Both the position numbers and the translations under genes were made by a program. This document shows, piece by piece, positions 34,305-44,698 of a DNA stretch of 64,000 nucleotides. Where the stretch lies: positions 310,001 to 374,000 of the forward strand of contig NZ_WNKS01000001.1 of the NCBI RefSeq assembly GCF_009720655.1, written 5' to 3'. How positions within the stretch are numbered: the stretch's first letter is position 1; every line of letters starts with the position of its first letter. The stretch is from Rhodoblastus acidophilus. Lineage in GTDB: Bacteria > Pseudomonadota > Alphaproteobacteria > Rhizobiales > Beijerinckiaceae. The notes beneath the pieces are model-generated. The model made no database searches. It saw only the letters and a program-made list of their open reading frames with translations, and had not been told where the DNA came from.

Positions 34305-36284
34305 CTATTCCGCCGCCTGGACGGCCCCGACAACCTTCGCCCTTCGCGCCACGCCAACCCGAAGCCGCCGGTCGGCCAGCGACAGCGCGCCGCCAAACGA
34401 CATCACCAGCGCCCCGAGCCAGATCAGCGACACCAGCGGCTTCCAGTACATGCGCGCGTCGAAGGCGCCGTCCGGGCTCTGCTCGGCCACGGCGACATAG
34501 ACCTGGCCAAGGTTGAGCGTGACGATGCCGGCCTGCGACGTCGCCATCTGCCGCGTCTTGAAAAAGCGTTTTGATGGATCGAACGTCGCCACTTCCTTGC
34601 CGTCGCGCGAGATCGTCATGTGGACGATGGCTTCGCGGTAGTTCGGACCCTCGGCGGCCTCGATCGACGTCGCCTGCAACGCATAGGGTCCGACCTGATA
34701 GGTTTCGCCTTTTTGCACCTTGGTGATCTTCTCCACGCCCCAGCCGGTGGCGGCGAGGCCGAGCAGGGTCACGCCGAGCCCGGCATGGGCCAGCGCCGAG
34801 CCCCAGGCCGACAATGGCAGGCCGGCCATACGGCCGAACGCGTTGGCGCTCTTGCGAAAACCCTGCGGGAAGACGCGGCCCCAAATCTCGACGAAGGAGG
34901 CGGTCATCAGGTAGATCGCGACGCCCGCGCCGATCACGGCCACCACTGGTCCGCCTTGCAGGGCGTAGAAACCGAGCACGGCGACGAGGCCCAGCGCCGC
35001 CACAAACCAAAGCCGCTGCGCCGCGCCCAAAAGATCGGCGCGTTTCCACGCCAGCAATTGGCCGAGCGGCGCCAACAGCAGGATTGGCGCGAACAAGGGG
35101 CCGAAGGTGAGGTTGAAGAAGGGCGCACCCACGGTGATTTTCGAGCCGTTCCAGGCCTCCAGCGCCAGCGGGTAGAGCGTGCCGATGAACACGGCGGCGC
35201 AGGAGGCGGTGAGCAGCAGGTTGTTGACGACCAAAAACCCTTCGCGGGAGATCGGCGCGAACAGGCCGCCGCCGGTCAGCGTCGGCGCGCGCAGCATGAA
35301 CAGGAACAGCGCGCCGCCGATGAACAGCACGAGGATCCCAAGAATGAACAGGCCGCGCGTCGGATCGCTGGCGAAGGAATGCACCGAGGTCAGCACGCCC
35401 GAGCGCACCAAGAATGTGCCGAGCAGCGACAGCGAGAAGGTGAGGATCGCCAGGAAGATCGTCCAGACCTTTAGCGCGTCGCGCTTTTCCATCACGCTTG
35501 CCGAATGGAGCAGGGCGGTCCCCGAAAGCCACGGCAGCAGCGAGGCGTTTTCGACGGGGTCCCAGAACCAGAAGCCGCCCCAGCCGAGCGTGTAGTAAGC
35601 CCAGTACGAGCCCATGGCGATGCCAAGGGTCAGAAAAATCCAGGCGGCGAGCGTCCACGGGCGAATGAAGCGGGCGAAGGCGGCGTCAGTGCGGCCGCTG
35701 ATCAGCGCGCCGGCCGCCAGCGAAAAGACGATGGAGAAGCCGACATAGCCCAGATACAGCAGCGGCGGATGAATGGCGAGGCCGGGGTCCTGAAGGATCG
35801 GGTTGAGGTCGTTGCCCTCCATCGGCGGCGTTTCGATGCGCGCGAAGGGGTTGGAGGTCAGCAGGATGAACAGCAAAAAAGCGACGCTGAGCAGGCCCTG
35901 AACCGAAGTGGCGTCGGCCATCAGGCGCGGGGGAATCGCGCGCGCGAACACCGCCATGGCCGCGCCCGAGAGCGACAGGATCAGCGCCCAGAGCAACATT
36001 GAGCCTTCGTGATTGCCCCAGACGCCCGAGATTTTATAGATCATCGGTTTGGTCGAATGGGAGTTCTCGATGACGTTGACGAGCGAAAAATCCGAGACGA
36101 CGTGGGCCCAGGTCAACGCGCCATAGGCGAGGGCGACCAGGGCGAATTGCGCCAGCGCCAGCGGACGGGCGGTCGCCATCAGATTGGCGTCGCGCGCCCG
36201 CGCCCCCCAGAACGGCAGCACAACCTGCATCAGCGCCAGGGCGAGCGCTAGGGCGAGCGCGAAATGGCCGGTCTCGATGATCAT
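34305..36284 (-). CDS. ccmF: Cytochrome c haem lyase subunit CcmF (CycK)
   Basis: A polytopic inner-membrane protein of 659 residues, part of the complex that joins haem to apocytochrome c in the periplasm. The WWD-type tryptophan-rich motif appears as [20 protein letters not shown], with [20 protein letters not shown] upstream and many membrane helices; haem-ligand histidines lie in conserved loops. Its ATG overlaps the ccmE stop codon as ATGA. It ends 111 bases before ccmH. Confidence 0.96.
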   Translation of the reverse strand: MIIETGHFALALALALALMQVVLPFWGARARDANLMATARPLALAQFALVALAYGALTWAHVVSDFSLVNVIENSHSTKPMIYKISGVWGNHEGSMLLWALILSLSGAAMAVFARAIPPRLMADATSVQGLLSVAFLLFILLTSNPFARIETPPMEGNDLNPILQDPGLAIHPPLLYLGYVGFSIVFSLAAGALISGRTDAAFARFIRPWTLAAWIFLTLGIAMGSYWAYYTLGWGGFWFWDPVENASLLPWLSGTALLHSASVMEKRDALKVWTIFLAILTFSLSLLGTFLVRSGVLTSVHSFASDPTRGLFILGILVLFIGGALFLFMLRAPTLTGGGLFAPISREGFLVVNNLLLTASCAAVFIGTLYPLALEAWNGSKITVGAPFFNLTFGPLFAPILLLAPLGQLLAWKRADLLGAAQRLWFVAALGLVAVLGFYALQGGPVVAVIGAGVAIYLMTASFVEIWGRVFPQGFRKSANAFGRMAGLPLSAWGSALAHAGLGVTLLGLAATGWGVEKITKVQKGETYQVGPYALQATSIEAAEGPNYREAIVHMTISRDGKEVATFDPSKRFFKTRQMATSQAGIVTLNLGQVYVAVAEQSPDGAFDARMYWKPLVSLIWLGALVMSFGGALSLADRRLRVGVARRAKVVGAVQAAE

Positions 36285-36772
36285 TGGGCAGCTCCGGCTG
36301 GGTTTTTGGCCGGTTGCGCCGCGCCTTGCGCCGCTGCGCCCCCCTCCTGCCACACCCCCTGTTTCTTCAGGGCGTCGGCGACCTCGCGCGGCATGTAGCG
36401 CTCGTCATGCTTGGCCAGAATGGAATCCGCCTTGAACACGCCCGCTGTATCCAGCGCGCCTTCGGCGACCACGCCTTGCCCTTCCTTGAACAGGTCCGGC
36501 AGCAGGCCGGTATAGCTCACGGGCACATCGGCCTTGCCGTCGGTCACCTCGAACTTGACGCTCTTGCCTTCGAGACGGACCAGCGTGCCGGTCTTCACCA
36601 GCCCGCCGATGCGCAGGCGCGTTCCAGCAGCGACATGTTTTTCGACCAGTTCGCCCGGCCCGTAGAAAAACACCACATTGTCGCGCAGGGCGAACAGGAT
36701 CAGGCCGACGGCGAGCGCCAGCACGCCGAGGGCGGAGCCGATCAGGGTCAGTCTCTTCTGCTTGCGCGTCAT
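36281..36772 (-). CDS. ccmE: Haem chaperone CcmE (CycJ)
   Basis: A membrane-anchored periplasmic chaperone that binds haem covalently and passes it to CcmF. The 163 residues include an N-terminal membrane helix (about 8-28), the OB-fold domain, and the haem-binding His122 with Tyr126 in AKHDERYMP. The Ala/Gly/Pro-rich tail is flexible. Both neighbours overlap by four bases (ccmI before, ccmF after), so translation is coupled. Confidence 0.96.
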   Translation of the reverse strand: MTRKQKRLTLIGSALGVLALAVGLILFALRDNVVFFYGPGELVEKHVAAGTRLRIGGLVKTGTLVRLEGKSVKFEVTDGKADVPVSYTGLLPDLFKEGQGVVAEGALDTAGVFKADSILAKHDERYMPREVADALKKQGVWQEGGAAAQGAAQPAKNPAGAAQ

Positions 36773-37851
36773 TTGTCCAATCCCAGCTCTTTCGCCTGCG
36801 CGTCGATCTTTTCCCGCGCTTGCGCGTCCTGCGCCAGCGCTTTTCGCGCGTCGGCCAGCGCGCCTTTCGCCTTGGCGGCTTCCTTCAGCACCGCATAGGA
36901 GCGGATCAGGCGCTCCCATTCATCGACCGTCCCGCCTTTTTCCTGGAGACGCGCGGCAAGCTGTTCGACCATCGAACGGATCATGTCGTTTTGAGGATTG
37001 GCCGGCGCCTGGGCGGTGTCCGCCCGTTGCGCGATCGGGCCCTTGGAATCGAGTTCGGCGATCTGCTCCTCGACCGCCTTGCGCGGGGGCGAATTTTCCG
37101 GGAGGTCGGCGGCGAGGGCTTTCCAGACGGCGCGCGCCCGTTCGAATTCGCCCTTTTGCGCGGCGGCGGCGCCAGCGAAATAGCGCACCTCCGGCGATTT
37201 CGGCTCCAGCTCCATGGCGCGGTTGATGCTGTCGTACGCCTCGGGCGGAAACGCGCCATTGTTGGCGTTGGCCATGGCTTCCGCGAGCCTGATGCGCCGG
37301 TCGGCGGTCTCGCCGAGCAGGCGGATGACGTCCTTGCGCGCGGCAAGCGCTCTTTCGGCATTGCCCATGCGCATCCACACCGGGGCCATCAGCTCCAGCG
37401 CCTTGCCGTCGTCGGGATGGGCGGCGAGATGCCCCTCCATCTTGGCGACCACGACCATGAAGTCGTTCTGCATCGGGGCGTTGAGGCGGGCCGTGAGCGG
37501 CATGTCGGGCTGTTCGGGATCGCCGGTGCGCAGGTAAAGGCCGACCGACACCAGGGGGATGAGCACCAGCGCCAAGGCGGCCGCGGTCTTGCGATGGGCG
37601 TTCGAAGCGGGGGCCGCCGCCTCCTGCGGCGCGCTGGCGAGCAGGCGGCGCGCAGCCTGCGCCTTGGCGGTTTCCGCCTGGTCGGGGGCGATCGCGCCAC
37701 GTTCGCGTTCCGCGTCGATTTCCGCGATCTGCGCGCGATAGAAGGCGACGTCGGCGGCGTCCTCCGTCGCGGCGGCGGCGGAACGGGAGAGGGGCCAGAG
37801 GGCGCTGAGCACGGCGGCGCCGGTCAGCAGGGCGAAGACGATCCAGATCAT
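36769..37851 (-). CDS. ccmI: Cytochrome c maturation protein CcmI (CycH)
   Basis: The apocytochrome c chaperone of the maturation system. The 360 residues show an N-terminal membrane helix, the short conserved segment [19 protein letters not shown], a second membrane helix at about 90-108, and a TPR-rich periplasmic domain (about 130-330) that binds the C-terminal helix of the apoprotein. It is the first gene of the operon and is divergent from the HerA-like gene, with 146 bases between for the promoters. Confidence 0.93.
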   Translation of the reverse strand: MIWIVFALLTGAAVLSALWPLSRSAAAATEDAADVAFYRAQIAEIDAERERGAIAPDQAETAKAQAARRLLASAPQEAAAPASNAHRKTAAALALVLIPLVSVGLYLRTGDPEQPDMPLTARLNAPMQNDFMVVVAKMEGHLAAHPDDGKALELMAPVWMRMGNAERALAARKDVIRLLGETADRRIRLAEAMANANNGAFPPEAYDSINRAMELEPKSPEVRYFAGAAAAQKGEFERARAVWKALAADLPENSPPRKAVEEQIAELDSKGPIAQRADTAQAPANPQNDMIRSMVEQLAARLQEKGGTVDEWERLIRSYAVLKEAAKAKGALADARKALAQDAQAREKIDAQAKELGLDK

Positions 37852-37997
37852 GGCTGGGTTCTTATCGTTTTCCGCGGCTTAAAGGAAGCGGGCTTTGCCC
37901 CTGCTGTCGTCTTGAACGTGCGCCGCCGCAAACCGCCTTGCGCTCGCGCGCCGCGCGCCCCATCCTTGCCGATGAGAGAGTCATCCGAGAGTCGCCG

Positions 37998-39503
37998 ATG
38001 CCCGTCGATCCCCAAAACGTCCCCGGAAAAGTCCTGGTCGGCAAGGCCGAGGATTTTATCTACCTGCTGCTCAAATACGGCAATCGCCACGGGTTGATCG
38101 CCGGCGCGACCGGCGGCGGCAAGACCGTGACCCTGCAAACCCTGGCCGAGGGGTTCGCCAATGCCGGGACCTGCGTTTTCGCCGCCGACGTCAAGGGCGA
38201 CCTCTCCGGCATCGCCATGATGGGCGAGGAAAAGCCGTTTATCGCCAAGCGGGCGAAGGAACTGGGCCTCGACTGGCAGCCCAACCTTTACCGCGCCGTG
38301 TTCTGGGACGTTTTTGGCGAAAAGGGCCATCCGGTGCGCGCCACCGTGTCGGAAATGGGCCCGCTGCTGCTGTCGCGCATCCTGCAACTCAACGACGTGC
38401 AGGAGGGCGTGCTCAACATCGCTTTTCGCGTGGCCGACGAACAGGGCCTCGCCTTGCTCGACATGAAGGACCTGCGCGCCATCCTTTCCTATGTCTCGGA
38501 AAACGCCTCGGACCTGCAGCAGCGCTATGGCAATGTCTCCGCCGCCAGCGTCGGCGCCATCCAGCGGCGGCTCCTGGTGCTCGAGAACCAGGGCGCGGAA
38601 AAATTTTTCGGCGAGCCGGCGCTCGACATCATGGACCTGCTCAAGCCCGACCTCGACGGGCGCGGCTATATCCATATTCTCAAGGCTGAAAAGCTGATCC
38701 TCAGCCCGAACCTCTACGCCACCTTCCTGTTCTGGCTGCTCTCCGAACTGTTCGCGCGGCTGCCGGAGGTGGGAGACCTCGACAAGCCGAAACTGGTCTT
38801 CTTCTTCGACGAGGCGCACTTCCTGTTCGATGAGGCGCCCAAAGCTCTTTTGCGCGCCATCGAGCAGGTGGTGCGGCTGATCCGCTCCAAGGGCGTCGGC
38901 GTCTATTTCGTCACCCAAAACCCGATCGACGTGCCTGATGTCGTCCTGGGACAGCTGGGCAACCGCGTCCAGCACGCGCTGCGCGCCTTCACCCCGCGCG
39001 ATCAGAAGGCGGTCCGCACCGCCGCCGAAACGTTTCGACAGAACCCGGCGCTCGACACCGCCGACGTCATCACCAAGCTCAAAGTTGGCGAGGCCCTTGT
39101 CTCCACGCTCGACGAACACGGCTCCCCGACCATGGTCGAGCGCGTCAAAATCGCGCCGCCGAGCACGCGCGTGGGGCCGCTCACCGACGCCGAACTCGCC
39201 GAGGTTCAGGAGTCCAGCCCGCTGAAGGGCAAGTATGACACGCCGGTGGACCGCGAATCCGCGTTCGAGATTTTGCAGGCCAAGGCGCAGGGGCGGGCCA
39301 GCGGCGCGCCGGTCGGGGAGCAGGACGAGGGCGGCATTCTTTCAAAAATCGGCGCGGGCCTGGGCGAACTCTTCAAGCCGCAGGGCAGGCGCATGTCGGT
39401 GGGACAGGCGGCGGTGCGCTCGGCGGCGCAATCCGCGGCCCGCAGCGTGGGCTCGGCCATTGCGCGGGAGATCGTCCGCGGCATCACCGGGGCGATGAAG
39501 TAG
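37998..39503 (+). CDS. HerA/YjgR-like ATPase (DUF853)
   Basis: A 501-residue P-loop ATPase of the HerA-FtsK group. The Walker A motif is AGATGGGKTVT, Walker B is LVFFFDEAHFLFDEAP, and the arginine-containing C-terminal motor region follows. The C-terminal 70 residues are low-complexity and rich in Ala, Ser and Gln. This family is widespread in bacteria and its role is not well known, although a link with DNA translocation is inferred from HerA. The ATG at 37998 gives the family start MPVDPQ. Confidence 0.87.
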   Translation: MPVDPQNVPGKVLVGKAEDFIYLLLKYGNRHGLIAGATGGGKTVTLQTLAEGFANAGTCVFAADVKGDLSGIAMMGEEKPFIAKRAKELGLDWQPNLYRAVFWDVFGEKGHPVRATVSEMGPLLLSRILQLNDVQEGVLNIAFRVADEQGLALLDMKDLRAILSYVSENASDLQQRYGNVSAASVGAIQRRLLVLENQGAEKFFGEPALDIMDLLKPDLDGRGYIHILKAEKLILSPNLYATFLFWLLSELFARLPEVGDLDKPKLVFFFDEAHFLFDEAPKALLRAIEQVVRLIRSKGVGVYFVTQNPIDVPDVVLGQLGNRVQHALRAFTPRDQKAVRTAAETFRQNPALDTADVITKLKVGEALVSTLDEHGSPTMVERVKIAPPSTRVGPLTDAELAEVQESSPLKGKYDTPVDRESAFEILQAKAQGRASGAPVGEQDEGGILSKIGAGLGELFKPQGRRMSVGQAAVRSAAQSAARSVGSAIAREIVRGITGAMK

Positions 39504-39622
39504 CTCACGGAAAAATTACTAAAAATTCATGCTCCCGCCACAGCGAGGCAAGGAGCGGACCCTCATATTGCAGAAACGAAACGGCATGGATCGCCGCAAG
39601 ACTGCAAGTGGAGCCCGTTGAA

Positions 39623-41152
39623 ATGTTGTCGCTGTCTTCCCTCGAAACGCTCGCCCCCGTCCGCGCTCGCCGCGCGACGCCGCGCGGGATGCTGCTCGGC
39701 GCCGTCGCCGCGCTGGCGCTTTCGACTGGAATGACGCTTCCCCTTGCCGCCCGCGCCGAGGCGCCGGTCACCCAGGGTATGGCGGCTGTCGGCCCGGCTT
39801 CTTTTGCCGACATGGTCGATCGCGTCAAAGGCGCGGTGGTTTCGGTCAAGGTTACGACCGTTGACAAAGCTGAAGGCGACACCGCCGAAGGCCCCGGCCT
39901 GCCGCCGGGCATGCCGCCGATGTCGCCCGACGATCCGCTCTATCGCTTCTTCAAGCGCTTCGGCGGCCAGGGGCCGCACGGAGAGGCTCGCCCGCACAAG
40001 GGACAGGCGCAGGGCTCCGGCTTCATCATTTCCGCCGACGGCTATGTCGTCACCAACAACCACGTGGTGGAGAACGCCACGGAGGTGTCCGTCACGCTCG
40101 ACGCCGGCAAGACCGTGTCTGCGAAAGTGCTGGGCTCGGACAAGAAGACCGATCTCGCCCTGCTGAAGATCAGCGAAGCCGGGACTTATCCCTTCGTCCA
40201 GTTCGCAGCGGAAACCCCGCGCGTCGGCGACTGGGTGATCGCGGTGGGCAATCCTTTTGGACTTGGCGGCACCGTGACCGCGGGCATCGTCTCAGCCAGG
40301 GGCCGCGACATTGGCTCCGGCCCGTATGACGACTACCTCCAGATCGACGCGCCGGTGAACCGCGGCAATTCCGGCGGCCCGACCTTCAACAACAAGGGTG
40401 AAGTCGTCGGCGTCAACACCGCCATCTTCTCGCCGTCCGGCGGCAGCGTCGGCATCGGTTTCGCCATTCCCTCCGAAGTCGCCAAGGATGTGGTTGGCGC
40501 GCTCAAGGACAAGGGCACGGTGACGCGTGGCTTCATCGGCGTGCAGATCCAGCCGGTGACCCAGGACATCGCCGACAGCCTCGGCCTGAAATCGACCAAG
40601 GGCGCGCTGGTCGCGCAAGCGCAGGCCGACAGGCCGGCGGCCAAGGCCGGCATCAGCTCGGGCGACGTCATCATCGCCGTCAACGGCGACAAGGTCGATG
40701 GACCCCGCGAACTCTCGCGAAAAATCGCCGCTCTCGGCCCCGACGCCACCGCGGAACTGACCTATATCCATAACGGGTCCGAGAAGAAGGCGTCCGTAAA
40801 GCTCGGCCAGTTGCCGAACGAAAAGGAAGCCAGGCTCGACGCTCCCAAGGCGAAGGCCGGCAAGACCTCGCTCGCCAAGTTCGGCATGAGCCTCGTTCCG
40901 GCCTCCGATGTGCCCAACGCCGGCAGCGAAGGCGCGGCGGTGTCCGATCTCGATCCGGATGGCGTGGCCGCGCAAAAAGGCCTGCGCCCGGGCGACGTCA
41001 TTCTCGACGCCGGCGGCAAGCCGGTCACGAGCCCGGAAGACATCGTCACCGCGTTCGACACCGCGCGCAAGGATGGCCGCACCGCCGTTCTGCTGCGGGT
41101 GAAGACCGGCGACAACACCCATTTCCTCGCGCTGCCCACCAACCCGTCGTAG
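39623..41152 (+). CDS. degP: Periplasmic serine protease/chaperone DegP (HtrA)
   Basis: A 509-residue Do-type protease of the envelope stress response. It has a long signal sequence (about 1-50), the trypsin-fold domain with His in VTNNHVVEN, Asp in KKTDLALLK and Ser in RGNSGGPTF, and two PDZ domains (about 285-375 and 395-500). A linker with Pro/Gly precedes the protease motif. The ATG at 39623 with GGAG upstream is preferred over a GTG five codons earlier. A terminator and then an OmpR-type regulator follow. Confidence 0.95.
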   Translation: MLSLSSLETLAPVRARRATPRGMLLGAVAALALSTGMTLPLAARAEAPVTQGMAAVGPASFADMVDRVKGAVVSVKVTTVDKAEGDTAEGPGLPPGMPPMSPDDPLYRFFKRFGGQGPHGEARPHKGQAQGSGFIISADGYVVTNNHVVENATEVSVTLDAGKTVSAKVLGSDKKTDLALLKISEAGTYPFVQFAAETPRVGDWVIAVGNPFGLGGTVTAGIVSARGRDIGSGPYDDYLQIDAPVNRGNSGGPTFNNKGEVVGVNTAIFSPSGGSVGIGFAIPSEVAKDVVGALKDKGTVTRGFIGVQIQPVTQDIADSLGLKSTKGALVAQAQADRPAAKAGISSGDVIIAVNGDKVDGPRELSRKIAALGPDATAELTYIHNGSEKKASVKLGQLPNEKEARLDAPKAKAGKTSLAKFGMSLVPASDVPNAGSEGAAVSDLDPDGVAAQKGLRPGDVILDAGGKPVTSPEDIVTAFDTARKDGRTAVLLRVKTGDNTHFLALPTNPS

Positions 41153-41193
41153 CGCGCAAAGTTCTCGGACGCCCTCAGCCAGCGTCCACCTCC

Positions 41194-41239
41194 GGCAGGC
41201 CAGTTCCACCCTCTCAACTGGCCTGCCGTTTTTCTTTTT
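41194..41239 (+). terminator. Strong terminator after degP
   Basis: A perfect 12-bp stem (GGCAGGCCAGTT / AACTGGCCTGCC) with a 10-base loop is followed by GTTTTTCTTTTT. It separates degP from the response regulator gene, which starts only 18 bases later. Confidence 0.9.
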
Positions 41240-41257
41240 GTTTGCTATAGTGCATTC

Positions 41258-41941
41258 ATGCGAATCCTTATTGTTGAAGACGATCCCCAAGCGTCCTCCT
41301 ATCTCGTCAAGGCTTTTCGTGAAGCCGGCCATGTCGCCGAGTCGGCCGGCGACGGGGTGACCGGCTACGCCCGCGCCGAAGCGGGCGGCTACGATGTGCT
41401 GGTCATCGACCGCATGCTGCCGAAAATGGACGGCTTGACCCTGATCGGCGGCTTGCGCGCGCAAAAAATCGACACGCCTGTGTTGATCCTCTCGGCGCTC
41501 GGCCAGGTGGATGACCGCGTCAAGGGTTTACGAGCCGGCGGCGACGACTACCTGCCAAAACCCTATTCGTTCGCGGAACTGCTCGCCCGGGTCGAAATCC
41601 TGGCGCGCCGCCGCCCCGGCGGATCCACCGAGGAATCGGTCTATCGCGTCGCCGACCTCGAAATGGACCGGCTCAAGCACAAGGTGTTTCGCGCCGGCAA
41701 GGAGATCGTGCTGCAGCCGCGCGAATTCCGGCTGCTCGAATATCTGATGCGCCACGCCGGGCAGGTGGTCACCCGCACCATGCTCCTGGAAAATGTCTGG
41801 GACTATCACTTCGATCCGCAGACCAACGTGATCGACGTCCATATTTCCCGGCTGCGCAGCAAGATCGACAAGGGATTTGAGCCGCAATTGCTGCAGACGG
41901 TGCGCGGCGCCGGCTATTCGCTGCGCGACGGAGAGCCTTGA
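41258..41941 (+). CDS. OmpR/PhoB-family response regulator
   Basis: A 227-residue transcription regulator with a receiver domain (about 1-115; the acidic pair EDD at 7-9, the phosphoacceptor Asp in VIDRMLP and Lys in LPKPYS) and a winged-helix DNA-binding domain (about 130-225). No kinase gene follows: the next gene is on the opposite strand and its end overlaps by 28 bases. The strong terminator before it suggests its own promoter in the T-rich stretch. A link with the envelope response is suggested only by degP next door. Confidence 0.9.
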   Translation: MRILIVEDDPQASSYLVKAFREAGHVAESAGDGVTGYARAEAGGYDVLVIDRMLPKMDGLTLIGGLRAQKIDTPVLILSALGQVDDRVKGLRAGGDDYLPKPYSFAELLARVEILARRRPGGSTEESVYRVADLEMDRLKHKVFRAGKEIVLQPREFRLLEYLMRHAGQVVTRTMLLENVWDYHFDPQTNVIDVHISRLRSKIDKGFEPQLLQTVRGAGYSLRDGEP

Positions 41942-42612
41942 GGCGTCGCCTCTTCGACCACCCCGATGGCGAACCCGTCCCAGCCCTTGGCGCCGACCGT
42001 CTGCACGGCCGAGGCAACCCAGCGCCTTTGCCCCGCCGCGCAGTCGAAAAACCGCCGCGTTCCCTGAACATCCGACCTGTCGTTCGCCGGATCGATGATC
42101 GCGCCTTTGCGCACGACATTGTCCACGATGATGGTCGCGCCGACCCGCGCCAGTTTTATCGCCCATTCGAGATAGGGACCGTTGTTCTCCTTGTCGGCGT
42201 CGATGAAGACGAAATCGAATGTTTTGTTTTCCGCCTGCAAGACCGGCAGCAGGTCGAGCGCGGCGCCGACGCGCAGGTCAACTTTTTCGGCGACGCCTGC
42301 GGCCTGAAGATTCTTTCGCGCGACATCCGCGTGTTCGGGCGCAAATTCCAATGTGACGATCCGGCCGCCCTCGGGCAGGGCGCGGGCGAGCCAGATGGTG
42401 GAATAGCCGCCCAGCGTTCCGATTTCCAAAATGCGCCGCGCCCCGGTCGCGCGCGCCAGCACATGCAAGAATTTGCCTTGCAGCGGCGAAACGTCGATTC
42501 CGGGCAGTCCCGCGGCCCGGTTGGCCGCCAGCGCCGCGTCAAGCGCTGGATCGGACTGCAATAACTTGCCGCCCATGTAAGCGTCCACCGCGCCCCAGGT
42601 GTCATCCGTCAT
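41914..42612 (-). CDS. O-methyltransferase (CCoAOMT family)
   Basis: A 232-residue class I SAM-dependent methyltransferase. Motif I reads LEIGTLGGYSTIWLARALP, the metal-site region FVFIDADKENNGPYLEW is typical of the catechol/caffeoyl-CoA O-methyltransferase family, and VGATIIVDNVVRKG follows. It is expected to be cytoplasmic and to need a divalent metal. The physiological substrate is unknown. GGGGGA precedes the ATG at 42612. Confidence 0.9.
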   Translation of the reverse strand: MTDDTWGAVDAYMGGKLLQSDPALDAALAANRAAGLPGIDVSPLQGKFLHVLARATGARRILEIGTLGGYSTIWLARALPEGGRIVTLEFAPEHADVARKNLQAAGVAEKVDLRVGAALDLLPVLQAENKTFDFVFIDADKENNGPYLEWAIKLARVGATIIVDNVVRKGAIIDPANDRSDVQGTRRFFDCAAGQRRWVASAVQTVGAKGWDGFAIGVVEEATPQGSPSRSE

Positions 42613-42766
42613 CCGCGTCCCCCTTGTCCGCTTAGACTTGGGGCGCGGATCAACCCGCGTCAACCGGCGTGCGGGCGGAACGGGGATTTCTGTCGACGCT
42701 ATAGCTCGATACCGACGACGATCTGGTTCGAGCGCCGCTCCGAGTTTTTTTCGCGCGGGGAGGCTG

Positions 42767-42889
42767 ATGAAACAGCCGTTTTGGCGGGTGTTCCTGGGCA
42801 TGCGGCTCGCCCTTGCCGTGGGCCGGATGCGCGGCAGGATTCGGCAAAAATTAGTGCGCATTTTGCTCGAAGTTAAATCAAATGCATAA
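42767..42889 (+). CDS. Possible 40-residue basic peptide
   Basis: A short frame with GGGGAGG before its ATG (only 3 bases spacing). The peptide is basic and has a hydrophobic stretch in the first third. It lies in a 377-base gap between the O-methyltransferase and the next small gene, in which I see nothing else. Weak evidence. Confidence 0.25.
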   Translation: MKQPFWRVFLGMRLALAVGRMRGRIRQKLVRILLEVKSNA

Positions 42890-42989
42890 AATGCCGCGGA
42901 GCCCTTTGGACCTTCCTTTGCATCTGGTCCGCAATGTTCGAGCGTCCCTGTGGCGGACGTTTTCCTCACCAGCTTTTCGAGGCGGACCA

Positions 42990-43346
42990 ATGCAAAGAAC
43001 CGATTTCATCCCATCGAATGAACAGCAGGGCACGGCGTTCGGCGAGTCGAAACAGTTGATCGCGGCCGCCGGGGCGGCGTTCGGTCTTGCCGCCTGGCTT
43101 GTCTCCTCGGCGCACGCCTTCGGTTGGTGGTCCTCGGAGGCGGATTTTGCCGCCGCATGCGAGAGAAACCAGCTCAGACACGCCTATGCCAATTATTGCA
43201 TCGACGATCGCCGGATCGTCCATGTGCTGGCGCCAGATGGAACGACGTCAAAACCTGGTTTTGACTGGAACGTGAACAATGCGGCTGTTGTCAGGGCTGA
43301 AGCGGCCGTGCGCTACGCGCATCGCTCGCAGGTTCGCGAGCACTGA
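42990..43346 (+). CDS. Small protein of unknown function
   Basis: A 118-residue protein with a hydrophobic stretch (about 24-44, containing [18 protein letters not shown]) and then a segment with two cysteines (AACERNQ and YCIDD). It may be a membrane-anchored or poorly cleaved exported protein. No family is recognised. The base composition is a little less GC-rich than neighbours. It is convergent with cydX. Confidence 0.5.
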   Translation: MQRTDFIPSNEQQGTAFGESKQLIAAAGAAFGLAAWLVSSAHAFGWWSSEADFAAACERNQLRHAYANYCIDDRRIVHVLAPDGTTSKPGFDWNVNNAAVVRAEAAVRYAHRSQVREH

Positions 43347-43386
43347 CATTGAATGGGCGACAGCGCGTCGGCGCGCGCGAAAGGGA

Positions 43387-43512
43387 TCAATCCGACGACT
43401 GAGAACTCGATCCATTTCGATCCGGGTTGTCCTGGAATTCAAACCACATCACGTTGATCACGCCGATGGCGACCGCCGCCGTCACGCCGAGAATCCAGGC
43501 GAAATACCACAT
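43387..43512 (-). CDS. cydX: Cytochrome bd oxidase small subunit CydX
   Basis: A 41-residue single-helix protein that stabilises the haems of cytochrome bd. The sequence begins MWYFAWILGV and has VINVMWFE after the helix, which is the CydX signature. GGGAGG stands seven bases before the ATG. It is 15 bases behind cydB on the same strand, at the usual place in a cydABX operon. Confidence 0.93.
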   Translation of the reverse strand: MWYFAWILGVTAAVAIGVINVMWFEFQDNPDRNGSSSQSSD

Positions 43513-43527
43513 GCCAAAACCTCCCGT

Positions 43528-44688
43528 TCAATAGGCCGAGTGGGACTGCGCCTCGATCTGGTCGGCGGTGACGCGGCCCCACATTCTTGCGTAGCACCAG
43601 ATGGTGTAGCCGAGCACGATCGGCAGCAAGATCGCGGCCGCGACGAACATGACGGTCAGCGTAAAATGGCTCGACGCCGCGTCCCAGATCGTGAGGCTGG
43701 ACCTCGGGTCGATGCTCGAGGGCATGATGAACGGGAACATCGACAGGCCGGCGGAGCCGATGATTCCGACCATGCCGAAAGCATTGGCGACAAAGCCCAG
43801 GCCTGGGCGCCGCGCGGACGCAAGGAGGCCCGCGACAATGGGCCCGAGCACGCCCGCGACCGGCGCGGCCTTGGCTGCGGGAACGACGGCATAGATGTCG
43901 AACCACGCATGGGCGACGCGCGCCACTTCCTTGGCCAGCGGATTGGATGCGGCGTCATGCGGGGGCGCCGAGACCACGCGAAAGCCGTCCACGCCGAACC
44001 ACAGCCAGACGCCCGCGCCGAGAAACAGCAGCGCCACGACGGGCGCCAGCGCGACCGTGGTTTTGCGCGCCCGCGACGCCACGGGATCGTCGGCGCGCAA
44101 TTGCAGCCAGAGAGCGCCGTGGACGGTGAGCATGCCTAAGCTGATCACGCCGGCCAGCAGCGCGAAGGGGTTCAGTAGCGGCAGCAGCGCCGTCAGCAGG
44201 CTGCCTTGGTAATGCGAGCGCAGCATGTCGTCGAGGTGAAACGGCACGCCCTGAAGCAGGTTGCCGAAGGCGACCCCGAAAATCAGAGCTGGAACCGCGC
44301 CGCTGACAAACAGGCCCCAGTCCCAGGCCGAGCGCCAGAGCGTGTCGTCGATCTTGGAGCGATAATCAAAGCCGACCGGGCGGAAAAACAAGGCGAACAG
44401 CACAAGCAGCATCGCCATGTAGAAGCCGGAAAAGGCGGCGGCGTAGACGGCGGGCCAGGCGGCGAAGATCGCGCCGCCGGCGGTGATCAGCCAGACCTGG
44501 TTGCCGTCCCAGTGCGGTCCGACGGTGTTGATGGCGATGCGGCGCTCCGCGTCGGTGCGCGCCACGAAGGGCAGCAGGACGCCGACGCCCATGTCCATGC
44601 CGTCGGTGATGGCGAAGCCCATCAGCAGCACGCCGACGAGAATCCACCAGACGAATTTCAGGGTCGCGTAGTCGAGAAGGTCGAACAT
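43528..44688 (-). CDS. cydB: Cytochrome bd ubiquinol oxidase subunit II
   Basis: The second large subunit of the quinol oxidase, 386 residues with eight or nine membrane helices. The N-terminal WWILVGVLLMGFAITDGMD (in part: LLMGFAITDGMDMG) and GPHWDGNQVW motifs are typical. It works with CydA to reduce oxygen at high affinity. It starts 10 bases after cydA and is followed by cydX. The cydDC assembly transporter is not in the window. Confidence 0.97.
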   Translation of the reverse strand: MFDLLDYATLKFVWWILVGVLLMGFAITDGMDMGVGVLLPFVARTDAERRIAINTVGPHWDGNQVWLITAGGAIFAAWPAVYAAAFSGFYMAMLLVLFALFFRPVGFDYRSKIDDTLWRSAWDWGLFVSGAVPALIFGVAFGNLLQGVPFHLDDMLRSHYQGSLLTALLPLLNPFALLAGVISLGMLTVHGALWLQLRADDPVASRARKTTVALAPVVALLFLGAGVWLWFGVDGFRVVSAPPHDAASNPLAKEVARVAHAWFDIYAVVPAAKAAPVAGVLGPIVAGLLASARRPGLGFVANAFGMVGIIGSAGLSMFPFIMPSSIDPRSSLTIWDAASSHFTLTVMFVAAAILLPIVLGYTIWCYARMWGRVTADQIEAQSHSAY

Positions 44689-44698
44689 GACGTGAGCC

